Shown: positions 50,194 to 61,828 of the stretch, in pieces | Position numbering within the stretch: position 1 is the first letter of the stretch | Layout: every line of letters begins with the position of its first letter | From: Bolinopsis microptera | Lineage: Eukaryota; Ctenophora; Tentaculata; Lobata; Bolinopsidae | Reading direction: 5' to 3' | Assembly (NCBI RefSeq): GCF_026151205.1 | Contig: NC_087081.1 | Location: forward strand, 11,161,113 to 11,225,112 | DNA length: 64,000 nt | Position numbers and translations under genes: made by a program | The notes under the pieces: model-generated | The model's input: only the letters and a program-made list of their open reading frames with translations | What the model was told of the DNA's origin: nothing | Databases searched by the model: none

Positions 50194-50655
50194 GACCTTA
50201 AAATAAAATTGAACCATACAAACTCGATTTCTTTTTGTTTTTAACTAGTAATATATAACATTTCTAAATTATTACACATTTGTAAATAATTAGAATTGTG
50301 TAACTTAAATTATTTCAGAATTACAACTATTTTGTTCTCAATAAAGTAGTTATCACTTTCGTATCCTTGCATCCTTGTATCCTTGTATCCTTGTAACCTT
50401 GCGTCCTATATTGATGATTTTCCGTTTATCAGAGCTTTCTTTAGGAATAAAATTTTTAGTACCTCAATCGTGTCTTGTGCCATCCTCAGTGACCTTGCTA
50501 GATGGTCTTTTTTTTATAAATTCAGTCTAAACAGTGAAATATGGGTTGTTAGTTCTGATCACATGTTTATTTACCTTTTATGTGATAAACTACATTTTAC
50601 CAGTTTTAATACTTTCAACACTACTATATAACAAATAATTTGAGGTTTGACATGA
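50194..50655. other. Spacer with repeated blocks
   Basis: CTTG(C/T)ATC simple repeats lie at about 50365-50405. A block (50459-50545) matches 48070-48155. A block of about 42 bp (50604-50645, TTTTAATACTTTCAACACTA onward) recurs at 52589-52649 with a small internal duplication. Confidence 0.7.
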
Positions 50656-51618
50656 GGAGAAACGACACGAAAACGAAATGTCAAGAAAAGTCCAGAGAAA
50701 ACTGGTGCTACAGCACAAAAGGATGCAACTGAAGATGAAAAAGATCGTAGTTGTGAATGCAGAAGGTATATCGCAGAGGAGTTTTCATTAGCTTGTGCAA
50801 CCTGTGATATGTACTGGCATTATTGCTGTGTTGGACTGACAGGTCTGACACAAGAAGAAGGCGACCATCTGTCTAACTGGCGTTGTCAGAATTGTTTTAT
50901 ATCACCTTACATAAAAAGCAAAAGGACTCAGACCTCGAACCCTGATAATGAAGAAACAAAAATACTACGGAATTTTATTAGGCAGGAACTTGAGGCCCTT
51001 ACACCTTGTATCAGAGGGGTTGTTGAAAACGCAGTGAACGAGAACATTTCAACTAACTTTGAGTCTGAAAAAACTAAAGAAATATCAAATATAGTGAACC
51101 AGGCTTTCCAGTCCTTCGCTGATGTTACTGCAAATAGTCAGAAGAAAGTGATGGAAGAAATGAGCCTACAGCAAGCTTCACAAAGTGTTGTCAGTAAAGT
51201 TCAGACAAAGATGCACACTGATGCATATGAGCGAAATTTAAGGAAGCTCAATCTGTGTGTTTTGAATGTACCAGAGAGCAAGAAAGCTAACTCCAAGCTA
51301 CGCCAGGAAGAGGACTCGAATTTCTGCAAGGAGACATTAAAGATTGAAAAAAGTGACTTTATCAGTTGCCATCGTGCAGGTAAAGTGGATCCAGATAAGC
51401 CAGACTCCTGTCGGCCATTAATCATCCAGACAGCTGACGAGGAGTCAGTTAACTTTTATTCCAACCATGGCAAGGGCTGGAGAGAGTCATCATACTGGAT
51501 AAATCTGGATCTCTGCAGAGCAGACCGAGAGATCCGTTTTTTAGCCAGAGAAGAGAGGAAGAAGAGGCGGGAAGAAGCAGAGAAGAAAAAGACAGAGAAG
51601 AAGGTGGAGAAGAAGTAA
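50656..51618 (+). CDS. LINE C ORF1 with PHD finger (5' end uncertain)
   Basis: The frame runs from just after a stop at 50653 to TAA at 51618. The first ATG in frame is at 50809, inside the PHD finger, so the true start is lost or non-AUG. The PHD-type C4HC3 zinc finger reads SCECRRYI, CATCD, WHYCC and WRCQNC. A helical middle (about 51000-51200) follows, then an RRM-like region (RKLNLCVLNVPESKK, ISCHRAGKVDP) and a Lys/Glu-rich tail. PHD fingers in ORF1 are known for CR1-like non-LTR retrotransposons. It would bind element RNA and possibly chromatin. Confidence 0.75.
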   Translation, partial: GETTRKRNVKKSPEKTGATAQKDATEDEKDRSCECRRYIAEEFSLACATCDMYWHYCCVGLTGLTQEEGDHLSNWRCQNCFISPYIKSKRTQTSNPDNEETKILRNFIRQELEALTPCIRGVVENAVNENISTNFESEKTKEISNIVNQAFQSFADVTANSQKKVMEEMSLQQASQSVVSKVQTKMHTDAYERNLRKLNLCVLNVPESKKANSKLRQEEDSNFCKETLKIEKSDFISCHRAGKVDPDKPDSCRPLIIQTADEESVNFYSNHGKGWRESSYWINLDLCRADREIRFLAREERKKRREEAEKKKTEKKVEKK

Positions 51619-51648
51619 ATAGCAGTGACAAAGAATGTAGTCAGCCCA

Positions 51649-52588
51649 TGAATATTTTTTATACTAATGCTAATGGACTATTTAATAAAATTGATGAACT
51701 AACACATGTATTCTATCAGTTTATAAATCCATTCATGTAATCTGCATTACAGAAACTCATTTTAATAGTGATATTTTAGATGCTGAAATTTTTATTGAAG
51801 GTTTTTGTATGTTTAGAAAAGACAGAGATTTTAAAATCGATAACTCCACTAGCAACATAAGTGGAGGTGGAGGTTCTATTATTTATATTTAAAACAGTTG
51901 TAATGCTCCATTAGTGAGCTCATTTTTAAAAGCACCAGACTCTTTAGCTATTAATGTCAATACCTCTGGTGGATTGATTAGTATTTGTTGTATTTATAGG
52001 TCTACTTCTTTGAATTTGGACCAGAACAATATGTTATTATCTTGCATCAAGAACATTATATCTAGTGAAAAGAATGTTTTTGAAACCATTACCATAGGAG
52101 ATTTTAACCTACCTAATGTATCTTGGGAAACTGGTAGTGTAAATAGTGGTATTTCTACTAAGAATCAGGTTTTAATGATTCAACAAAAGTATATTGATAT
52201 ATTTTTTATTGTATTTTGTGCAAAGTGTATGAAAAGTTGGTGAGGGCACATTTACTAACATTTTTAGAAGAATGAATTTCAAAGCATCAGCATGGATTTG
52301 TGAAGGGTTAATCTTGTCTATCTAATCTCTTATATTTTAGACAAAGGTGCTCCTGTCGATCTTTTGTATTTTGATTTTAGTAAGGCTTTTGACACAGTCC
52401 CCCACTTTAGACTTCTATCTAAATTGGAGGGGTTTGGGGTCAAGGGAAAAGTTTTAGATGTTATAAAAAAATTTCTGACAGACAGAACCATGAGGGTTTG
52501 TGTAGAAGGACAATGGTCTGAGGTGAAACACGTGTTATCTGGTGTTCCCCAGGGGTCAGTATTAGGTCCTTTGCTATTTATTCTTTAT
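51649..52588 (+). pseudogene. LINE C ORF2, left half, decayed and interrupted
   Basis: Endonuclease motifs survive in pieces: NANGLFNKIDELTH, ITETHFNS after a frameshift at about 51735, GGGGSIIY and TIGDFNLPNVSWE (about 52095). An internal deletion then leads to reverse transcriptase pieces: QHGFVKG followed by a stop, YFDFSKAFDTVPHF (from 52367), and SGVPQGSVLGPLLFILY ending at 52588. The frame is cut there by LINE B and resumes at about 58594 as IND-PDIVKNKIKLFADD. CR1-like clade. Confidence 0.85.
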
Positions 52589-52958
52589 TTTTTAATACTT
52601 TCAACACTACTAATACTTTCAACACTACTATATAACAAATAATTTGAGGACCCCTAGTGGGAATTAACACCTCAATCAAATGTAGCAACCATTACAGGTT
52701 GTATGTCGATGTAAATGGTTGTTGCATGATAGTTTATTTAAAGACATCCTAAAGACTATCAGACATCGTTTTTAAGAGCTGTTAACTCCCATCTATTACC
52801 TATCACCCATCTATCACCTAAAGAATATCAGACACCACTCATTCCCATCTTCTGAATTGCTGCAAAGGTACTGTAATCAACAACTAAATAACTATAAACA
52901 GTAGCATCGGTTTTAGACTCTATCCTGAATTCTTTGCATTATTGTGTTTATTTGAACT

Positions 52959-54569
52959 ATGTCCGGTATCCCAATCAGAAATTACAGCCTTCGTGACAGA
53001 CCTAACAGTGCAAAAGCAAAATGTTCTACCTGTGTATCACTAAGTCTTGAAAACGACAATTTGAGGAGACAAATTGCTCGTCTAACCAAACTTACCCAAG
53101 GCTCAGGCCATGACAAAATTGCGGTTCCATTCTCTTGCGGGGACAATGTTCTTATCTCTGAACATGAATCAGAAACTCAAAACTGTGAAGTTAGCAGTGT
53201 GACTGAACTTAATAGCAACCCATCTCTTGTGAATTCTTCTGATGTTAACAAACAATCTTCAACCAGTGTTAACGTTGTGGGTAAGTCCATCAATCCATAT
53301 CATGATTTGAGTCGAGGTGTATTCAGGTTTGTTGATACTCTCAAGTTGGATATGGAAACACAATACACACAAACGTTTAACAATAGGGCTGTAGCATACT
53401 ATGGGGATTTCCCATATGCCTACAATGGAGGCTTCCATAACACAAGGCCGTTAAATGACAATCCCTTATTAAAGTCTATTTTAGAACGTTTACGCTCACA
53501 GTTCCCAAGTCTGAAATTTAACAGCGCCATGATCACTAAGTATGAAAATGGCAAGCAAGGAATACCATTTCATTCAGATGATGAGAGGTCCATATCACCA
53601 GGCTCCATGATTTCCACCATATCGTTAGGAGCAACAAGAGTCCTCAGTTTTAGGTCTAAAAGCAAAGTCCATGTTGCCAATCTTACTCTCTCCCATGGCG
53701 ACATAATGATTATGACCAGAAAATCTCAGGACAGCTTTGAACACAGCCTTATTCAGGACCATACTGATGACATGAGAATTAGCATTACTCTGCGCCAGAT
53801 TGATGGCAGTGCAACCTTGTCTGCTCCACTCGATACCTCAAGTAAGCCTTTCGTTACTGTAAGAGAAACTGAACCCTCAATCAAAGGGAAATCATCACCC
53901 AACAAAATCACTCATAAGAGCACCGTACCCCCTGCTTCAGTCAAAAGCAAATCCCTTGCTGTGTATGTTAGCTCAAGCATGTTCTCCAAGTTAGATGCTA
54001 CAAAACTATCCTCTGCTCATCAAGAAGCACATGTATTTCACTATCCTGGTGGCATTGCAAACGGTATCAATGAACGCTTCCACTCAGATGAAAGAAAGAG
54101 GTCAATTGATGCAAATAATGTGAAGACCATCGTACTCATGTGTGGAACTAATGATGTGGACTTAATCCTAGAGAGTCCTCGACACATGAGGAATAGATTA
54201 TTGTCACCCGATGAGTTCACAGGAAAAGCAAAGGCCCTTGATATTACCAATCGCTCTATTGATAATCTGATCCAGTCACTTCACTCGTGGGCTCCAGCTG
54301 CAAAAATTAAGATCATAAACATTTTACCAAGAGAAAGTTTTGCTAGAAATAAAGTGATAAATGACATCAATATCTTTTTATCTAAGATTCCTTCCAAATA
54401 CTCGTTTGTTAGCTTTATACCCACAGAGATGAATCGATTTTTGTTTAGTGATAGATCTGGATTTAGGAAATCATCTTGTTTTAGTAGATTTGGGGAAGAC
54501 AATGTGCATCTAAACAGCGATGGTATCTTTAAACTAGCAAAGCACATCAAGTACCATGCTCACCATTGA
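52959..54569 (+). CDS. LINE B ORF1: AlkB-type dioxygenase fused to SGNH hydrolase
   Basis: An intact 536-residue ORF from ATG 52959. Residues about 24-45 have leucine-zipper character (LENDNLRRQIARLTKLTQ), with CSTC before. Residues about 105-282 are a 2-oxoglutarate/Fe(II) dioxygenase of AlkB type. The iron ligands are in FHSDDE (H205, D207) and FEHSL (H262). RISITLR (R273, R279) fits the AlkB motif RxNxTxR with Ser for Asn, and MITKYENG precedes. Residues about 333-535 form an SGNH hydrolase: SSSMFSKL (block I), CGTNDV (396-399) and DNVHLNSDG (D514, H517). AlkB enzymes remove alkyl groups from nucleic acids. Here it could repair or demethylate element RNA or cDNA, which is an inference. All key residues are retained, suggesting selection. 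Confidence 0.9.
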   Translation: MSGIPIRNYSLRDRPNSAKAKCSTCVSLSLENDNLRRQIARLTKLTQGSGHDKIAVPFSCGDNVLISEHESETQNCEVSSVTELNSNPSLVNSSDVNKQSSTSVNVVGKSINPYHDLSRGVFRFVDTLKLDMETQYTQTFNNRAVAYYGDFPYAYNGGFHNTRPLNDNPLLKSILERLRSQFPSLKFNSAMITKYENGKQGIPFHSDDERSISPGSMISTISLGATRVLSFRSKSKVHVANLTLSHGDIMIMTRKSQDSFEHSLIQDHTDDMRISITLRQIDGSATLSAPLDTSSKPFVTVRETEPSIKGKSSPNKITHKSTVPPASVKSKSLAVYVSSSMFSKLDATKLSSAHQEAHVFHYPGGIANGINERFHSDERKRSIDANNVKTIVLMCGTNDVDLILESPRHMRNRLLSPDEFTGKAKALDITNRSIDNLIQSLHSWAPAAKIKIINILPRESFARNKVINDINIFLSKIPSKYSFVSFIPTEMNRFLFSDRSGFRKSSCFSRFGEDNVHLNSDGIFKLAKHIKYHAHH

Positions 54570-54704
54570 AATCGACATGACATTTCCACCTGAATATTTA
54601 TTTTGATTTCAAGTTTAAAACTTTTCTATTGAAAATATTTACAGGCAGATAATTTTCACCTGATTTTAGTTTAATCAGACACAACGACTAACACGTTTTG
54701 TGAA

Positions 54705-57682
54705 ATGACAAATATTCACAACTCAGCTGACAAATTTCATAACCTTTGCATTGGTCACTGTAACATTCAAGGTGGTCTCCTAAATTTAGCTAAAAGTAAT
54801 GAACTTACTCAACTCATTCGAGATCATAAGCTAGACATACTGTCCCTAAATGAGATGAATCTTAATGATACTATTGACACAGACACCATAAATATTCCTT
54901 CCTCCTTCAACATTATGCGATGCGACAGGCCAAACAGTTCTAGGGGTGGTTGTGGCTTAATGATAAACAAAAAACTAGCTTACACAGAATTAGTTATGGA
55001 TAGTAAGCTTGATAACATTGAAGCATTATGGGTGAAGCTTAAGAATAGCAAGATCAATGTTTGCTGCTTCTATCGCTCTGGAAATTATTGCAGTGTTGAT
55101 AACTTTATTGAGTACATTCATTTTTGCATGAAAAAATTGAACGGGAAAAAGGTTATCTGGATTGGGGATATAAACATTGACCAGAATAATATCTCATCCA
55201 CCCAGTACAAAAAATTAGATATGACCTTGAGATGTTACAATCTAGTTCAAACCATTCAAGGGATAACTAGAGTTGCTAAACGTGGAGACAATTTTACCCA
55301 GACTACTATTGATGTAATATTCACTAACTGTTATGCAGATTTTGTTCAATCTTCTGTTCTTGATGAACGTATTGGGGATCATCAAGCTATTATGTGTGAG
55401 ATAGATTGTAAAGTACCTATAGCTCCTAAATTTGAAAAGGTTGAAATTAGAAATCATTGTAAACGTAATGTTAAACAATTCTTAGACTATCTAGATACCT
55501 GTTCTGATTACAGTCCACTATTGGAAAGTACAGATGTTGAAGCTATCACTGCTGGCCTTTGTCATCATATTGAACAGGCATATGCAACCTTCTTCCCTTG
55601 CAAGACCATAGAAAGGCATGAAAAGTTCATACATAAACCTTCTACTGAACTTTTAAATGCCATTAATCATACACATTTTCTTCTAAAGAAATTCCGTAAA
55701 AAGAAGGATAAGAGAGACAATAGAAATTGCAATAAATGTGGTATATGTAGCAAATGTATAAAGTGTAATGAGGCCTGGGATTGCTACAAGATTCAGAGAA
55801 ATATTAGAAATAAATTAGCTAAAACCTGCAAAAAAGCTAATGTAATCGATGATCTACAAGTTAAAAGTGCCAAGAATGATCTTAAAGGGGTATGGAAAAC
55901 TATCAAACTGGCATCAAATATGACCCCTGGTACAACTAATTGTCAAACTATCAATAAGAATGATCCTGAGCTATTTAACTTTCATTTTGCAAATGTTGGA
56001 TCAAGATTACAAAATCAGGCCCCCAATATTGAAAGAGTTAGTTTTACTGATTTTTTACCTCCTAGAACTTCTAACATCTCATTTGATAGATTCCAAGAAA
56101 TAAATGAAACTGATATCCTAATGTATGTCGAAACGCTCAAGAATGACAAGGCCTCATATGACGATGTGCCTCTATTTTTACTTAAGCAAGCTGTACCACA
56201 CATAGTTGAGCCACTGACCCATATTGTCAATTTGAGCCTTAATACAGGTGTTGTACCAACCCTTTGTAAAAAAGCTAGAGTAACTCCCATCCATAAGGCA
56301 GGAATGAAAGATGATCCTAATAATTACAGGCCAATATCCATCCTTCCACTTGTAGGAAAACTTATAGAATACTTTGTCGGCAAGCAACTCACTGATTACA
56401 TGGAAGAGAACAAACTTTTCATCCGGCATCAATATGGCTTTCGGAAAAATCACTCCACAACTTATTTGATGTACGATCTGATGGACGAAATATATATGAG
56501 TAAATCTAAGTCTTATAAACCAGGAATCATCTTTCTTGATCTTAAGAAGGCCTTTGACACAGTGAATCATGAAATATTGCTTCAAAAATTGGCATATTAT
56601 GGAATTGGTGGCATTGCTTTAACCTGGTTTAAGAACTTCTTATCTTGTAGATATCAATGCACTAGGATCAATGGCAAACTAAGTTCATTTTTAGAAGTTC
56701 TGAGTGGTGTACCACAAGGAAGCATCATTGGGCCTATATTATTTAGTATCTTCATAAATGACATCATTTATGCCTGTAACCTATCTAAGCCCTTTCTATT
56801 TGCAGATGATGGTGCACTATTCTTTGATCAAACCTGCAGAAGCACATTTATAAACATGAAAATAGAACTTATGACAATCTTTAAATGGCTCAGTGTAAAT
56901 AAATTATCACTCAATGAAAAGAAGACTGAATTCCTATTGTTTGATTCTGTTGATCAACATGATGAATTAACCATTGAATGTAATGAGGTAACTTTCACAA
57001 TCAAGGAGTGCAAAGAGACAAAATATCTTGGCCTCATTCTAGATAGTAAATTAAACTTCAAAAGCCATGTAGATTATATTATTAAGAAGGTCATGAAGAG
57101 AATTGGTGCCATGTATAGAAGTAAAGCACTGCTACCCATTAAATATAGGAAAATGTTTGCCAATGCACTCATGTTGCCACAATTCGATTATTTAGACACA
57201 ATCTATTGTAGAGCTGGCAAGACAAAACTTGCTGAACTTGACACTCTGTACAAAAAGGTAGCCAAAATAGCTCTCAACGTTCCACAAACAGAGAGCAGCC
57301 TTAATGTTTATAGAGACATGAAATTTGGTTACCACTCCATCTTAGACGACAACTCCATCTGTCAAATTATATGTTTAGAATCATCCATGACAATTGTCCT
57401 ACAAACTTTATGAACAAATTTAGTTACATATCAGGAGGTAGTAGGAGCGGCGAAAGCTGCAACCTATATGTTAATAGATCAACATCACATAAAAACTTTC
57501 AATACTTGGGGGCAAAATGTTGGAATAATGTTCCAACAGATCTACGAAATCTGCCCGATGTTAAAAGCTTTAGTGATTCGTATAAGAAACAGCTACTCTC
57601 ATCTATAACAACAGACCCTAATTATACCGTCGACAATTCATATGACAAATTTTACACTGCAATCATAGTCGACGATAACTAA
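54705..57682 (+). pseudogene. LINE B ORF2: endonuclease / reverse transcriptase with late frameshift
   Basis: The frame is open for 902 residues from 54705. The AP endonuclease has GHCNIQGG, SLNEMNL, WIGDINID (G154) and IGDHQA. A Cys cluster (CNKCGICSKCIKC, about 342-354) precedes the reverse transcriptase: NNYRPISILP, LDLKKAFDTVNHE, SGVPQGSIIGPILFS and LFADDGALF (D701, D702). A single frame change near 57365 moves the conserved C-terminal domain (FRIIHDNCP, NFQYLGAKCWNNVP, LRNLPDVKSF) to another frame that ends at 57682. Only one break suggests a young copy. CR1/L2-like. The Cys cluster between endonuclease and reverse transcriptase is unusual. Confidence 0.9.
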
Positions 57683-58593
57683 GTATCTTCTAATTCTTTT
57701 AAATCTGAGGCATATATAATTGATGTATCGAAAGGATTTTCCCTTTTTTACCACCTTACCATTTTGATTGATTTTGCACATGACTGACATGTTTTAACCG
57801 GAGAAAGGGTTCGCACAGTGGTAGTTTTATAAACCACTTTTAATTTATTGACCTATTATAATACCTAGTGGTAGTTTTATAGACCACATTTAATTTATTT
57901 ACTTATTATACTTAGTATTTATTTTTGGTGACTGTATCACCCAGTTTTAACATTTGATAATTGTACAGTTTATTGACGACACATTGACTGAATGTTATTT
58001 TATATTCTAATTTATATTCTAGATATTTTATTTATTTTTCAACAGACGACAACTTCCTGTTTTTTCTTCTATATTAGTTACTCATATCTCTTTTACAGAC
58101 TTTTTTACAAGGACATTGACAGATGATACTCACATTAGGCATTCATTATTGCATCTAAATTATTTCACTTGCATTAGGTTTAGAAATTTATTCTCTGGTT
58201 AACAGATTTCAAATGTTTAATTAATTTGTAGTATGACAGTAAGGTATATAAGAAGTTATTTAATTTTGCTTGGGCTATTATATTGACTATTGAGGTTTAA
58301 TGATGATATGGAATTTGAATTCTATATAAATTTACACTATGTGGTTGGGGCATTTTGCATAGTAAATATGGTTACTACTCCTATATATCATATTATTTGA
58401 TTGGTATTCGATTTCTGATTATTTCTCTAGGAATATGATTATTATATCTCAATTTGGCTTTAGGTAGGGTGCCCCGCTAAAAGAACTGGATTCTTCCAGG
58501 AAGCATCCCGTGCACAGACCTTGGTCTACATATATATTAAATTATTAACCATTCATTCTGTATGTGCACGAAAATTTATTTCAATCAATCAAT

Positions 58594-59613
58594 ATAAACG
58601 ATTAACCTGACATTGTTAAAAATAAGATTAAATTATTTGCAGATGATCTCAAGTTAGTTTTTAATGCAGCTAACCATGGAAGTGTATCTGATGATATTTT
58701 AGAACTCGAAATTTGGGAGAGTATTTGGCACTTAAACTTCAATCCTGCCAAGTGTAAAGTAGTTCATATTAATCTGAATAATAATCCTAACTTAAACTAT
58801 ATTGTAAATGGAGTAGAACTAGAAGTATCTGCACAGCAAAAAGATTTAGGGGTTATTACCCATATAATAGCTCCTTGCTTTGGAATGAACAGATAAAAGC
58901 ATGTATTTCTAAAGCAAATCGTATGATCTGCTGGATTGTAAGGAATTTAGTTATTAGAGAACAGGTTGTAATGATAGCTATTTATAAAGCTTTGATAAGA
59001 CCTCATCTTGAGTATTGTGTCCAATTGTGGAATCCATTTGCGGCTCATGGAAGTTGGGGGACTATTTTGGAGCTGGAGAGCGTCCAGAGGTGGTTTACCC
59101 GTCTTATTGATGAGGTGGGTACTCTTCCATACAGCCGTAGACTGGATATCCTCAATTTGACAACACTGGCAGAGGGGCGAATACGTGGGGACCTTATTGA
59201 AGCTTTTAAAGTAACTAGTGGTTTGACTGAACATGGATCGGGTTTGTTCAGAATGAGCAGATCTGGTCTTAATCTTGTTTCAACCAATAGATGTAGTAAA
59301 AGTGTAACTAAAGTGAAGAATCTCCAGTCTTCTTTTCTTCCGGAGCGAGTCATTCCTTATTGGAACAAACTCCCTTCAGATGTCAAGAACTGCTCGACAG
59401 TTTTAAAGTTAGATTGGAAGGATTTAAGAAAGAAATGATTTCTAAAAACAGTGTAAATGATTTTTATTTTTGGAATGTTTCAAATGAAGTTTTAGGGAAA
59501 ATTGAAGGACCCAGTTATTTAAGCAATAAGGAGAGACATAATGAATATCTTTGGTTTCATCCTTTTGTGGCAAAGAAGCGTTTTGTAAATCTTTATTCCA
59601 CTGGGAAGTTTTA
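58594..59613 (+). pseudogene. LINE C ORF2, right half
   Basis: It resumes the reverse transcriptase at IND, with a stop where Leu is expected (TAA for TTA), then IKLFADDLKLVF (catalytic FADD), FNPAKCKVVH, KDLGVI, a frame change near 58862, and MICWIVRNLV, YKALIRPHLEYCVQLWNP and IPYWNKLPSDV. A last frame change near 59430 leads to SNEVLGKIEGPSYLSNKE and the end at 59613. Several breaks make it dead. It pairs with 51649-52588 as one element. Confidence 0.85.
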
Positions 59614-60180
59614 ATGAATTATTTATATATAATGTATTAGATTTTATTAATTAATAAAATTAAATTTGATAAATCATTAATGTTGATGGAAAAATATATT
59701 AATTTAAATTATTTTTCTATTTAGTGCAATGATATTTTGTAGACACTTGTGATGATGTTATGTCATAATCTTTACTTACTTACTTACTTACTTACCGGGT
59801 TTACCCTTTCTAGCAAATGGCAAGCACACAGGATTAACCAATTGGAGCGGACAGTTGCGGATCAGTGGCAGCAGACTACCGTCCATTGGACATTATTGCA
59901 CTACAAGAATATTGTTACCTGGGGACCTCAGGCTATTATATTAATATAGATTTGGCGGAATGACAGGCAGAATTTGACTACTTATAATTTGGAGTTATAG
60001 CCTAAAGTTTGCTGCTTCAATTTGTTCGCAAGTTAAGAGTCTAAAGAGAAATTCTCCAAGAGAAATCAAGTTCATAATTTGGAGTGAAGCCGTGTTTAAT
60101 GCAAATGATACTTTTAAAATATTTGCTCCAAATTAATAAGCATAAGTGAATAGTGATATTAGACTGCACGCGTCTCGGTA
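59614..60180. other. LINE C 3' UTR and spacer
   Basis: An AT-rich tail is followed by an (ACTT)n microsatellite at about 59772-59795, possibly a LINE 3' tail. No gene. Confidence 0.5.
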
Positions 60181-60556
60181 CACAGGGGGGCTGAAACCAG
60201 GTTTTCGATCAAACACTGCCATTTGTAGTCAAGCGTCACCAACAGTTGCTCTCGTCCAATGAAATTGCAGAATTTTGCTTAACGGGTGATACTCGTAAAA
60301 AATATCTGTTCCATATATTGTCCCGTATACAGGATCGTCGACGAGCCCAACTCGGCGCGCGTCCTGGTAGGTTATAAACCTACAACATTTTGCAAGTTAT
60401 TATGCATAATTGAATTACATGCATACATATATTCATATGAGGAGTTTGGCGTACAATACTAATGCAGCGATTTCATTGGACGAGAGCAACTGTTGGAGAC
60501 GTTTGACTACAAATAACAGCGTTTGATCGAAAACCTGCAGTTTCAGCTCCCCTGTG
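60181..60556. mobile_element. Foldback element, 376 bp (CACAGGGG ends)
   Basis: CACAGGGGGGCTGAAACC at the left pairs with TTTCAGCTCCCCTGTG at the right. Pairing continues inward through GGTTTTCGATCAAAC, TTTGTAGTCAA and ACAGTTGCTCTCGTCCAATG with small mismatches (arms of about 85 bp). Its interior carries copy 1 of the 107-bp module (60279-60385). No clear target duplication. Confidence 0.75.
60279..60385 (+). repeat. 107-bp module, copy 1
   Basis: It begins TTAACGGGTGATACTCGT and ends with the palindrome GTAGGTTATAAACCTAC. It recurs inverted at 61829-61910 and direct at 62331-62424. Confidence 0.85.
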
Positions 60557-61828
60557 GATAGCGCAATGTATATGAACTACTTTACAATGTACAGCAGCAG
60601 TTAGCAGCAGTTAGCATGAGCAGCACCCAGCAAAAGTTACCGGCTGGCCGTGTTACTAGAGGTGGTTGTTTTCCAATAGCACGCGTGTCAGCGCGCATGA
60701 CGTTATGTTCACTAATCGCATGCGTGAATTACAATTTGAATTCAGCCATGCATGGAGTTTCACCTAACCATGTGTTGTAGGGTCATTTTGGCATTTTCCA
60801 AAATAACTATTTTGATCATAATCTAACCCTTTATTACAACAATGAATAGAAAGGACCGAGAAGAAGGACGTGGAGAGAGGAGAATACAGAGATAAGACGA
60901 AGGGATGCGCAGAGGAGATCGCGAGAAGTGGAGCCCTAATGGCAAGGAACTCGATAGACGGTTTAGATTCTAATATAGATTGACGTTGGGTTTTATTTGT
61001 AGCGCGATGCGTTACTGTGCCGGGCCACGCACTCAATGAGGCTTCTGACAGCGACATGCTAGATCGGCGAGATGCACTACTGTGCCGCGCCGAGCTGCCA
61101 TGAATTGACATCGTCAATTAAGGTTTTATATTTTAAGTTTATATGCATGACAGTATTAGTCCAGTATTTAAGGGTAGTATTTTAGGGCATATATTTATGT
61201 ACGACATTTAGTACAGCAGGGTAGTGCAGAGAGTTTTAGGGTTAAACAGAAAGTTTATTTTAACATCTCTGTTTTGGTTATCAAAGAGTTCAGTTTAACA
61301 ACTCTGTTTTGGCTATAGGAGGATAGTTAAAGATATTGTTAAGAGCAGAGAGTTTTAGGGAAACAGAAAGTTTATTTTAACATCTCTGTTTTGGTTATCA
61401 GAGAGTTCTATTTTACACCTCTGTTTTGGCTATAGGAAGGATTGTTTAGGAAATTGTTTAGAGATTGCTGGGAAAAGTGGGAGATTGTGAATACTTTCGG
61501 GGGATACTTATTCTGGAGATATTGAAGGAAGGTTACCTTTTTTTGGTTTGAGAAGAGCTGATTTTGTAGTTAAAGTTTACGGTTAAAGAACTATTCGAAT
61601 TATTGACATAGTATTTGAGGAACACTGAGATATTGTAATTACAATTCTTGAACGGTTTATTCAAATTAAAGTATTTTCCCTTGTCACCTTGCAGAACAAA
61701 ATATAAAAGGAAAAGAGCCTTTTATCACATGTGCTTTCGCGCCGCTGCGGGCGCGCTTGTTTCACAAGTCAAGAGAGGTGGGGGCGCGCTACTGCAAGCG
61801 CAAGGGCTCTGGATAGAGCAACATGGAA
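60557..61828. other. Non-coding spacer with duplication
   Basis: A tandem duplication of about 118 bp starts at about 61226 and 61345 (GCAGAGAGTTTTAGGG, then AACATCTCTGTTTTGG). The frame 60764-61117 on - is compositionally odd and matches no family. The sequence is GC-rich in patches, perhaps further decayed mobile DNA. Confidence 0.5.

Larger units (their letters stand above)
52589..58593 (+). mobile_element. LINE B inserted inside LINE C
   Basis: The non-LTR element holds ORF1 (52959-54569) and ORF2 (54705-57682, one frameshift). The left junction is after FILY of LINE C (52588); the right junction is just before IND (58594), so nothing obvious was deleted. The 3' end is TTTATTTCAATCAATCAAT, a short-repeat tail typical of CR1/L2-like elements. 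A block at 52589-52649 also occurs upstream of LINE C (50604-50645). The 3' UTR (57683-58593) contains two copies of TAGTGGTAGTTTTATA but no gene. Confidence 0.85.

Noticed and set aside
60764..61117. 117-residue open frame on -, Ser/Arg-rich
   Set aside because: Composition-driven, with no motif, and lying among decayed repeats. Not supported as a gene.
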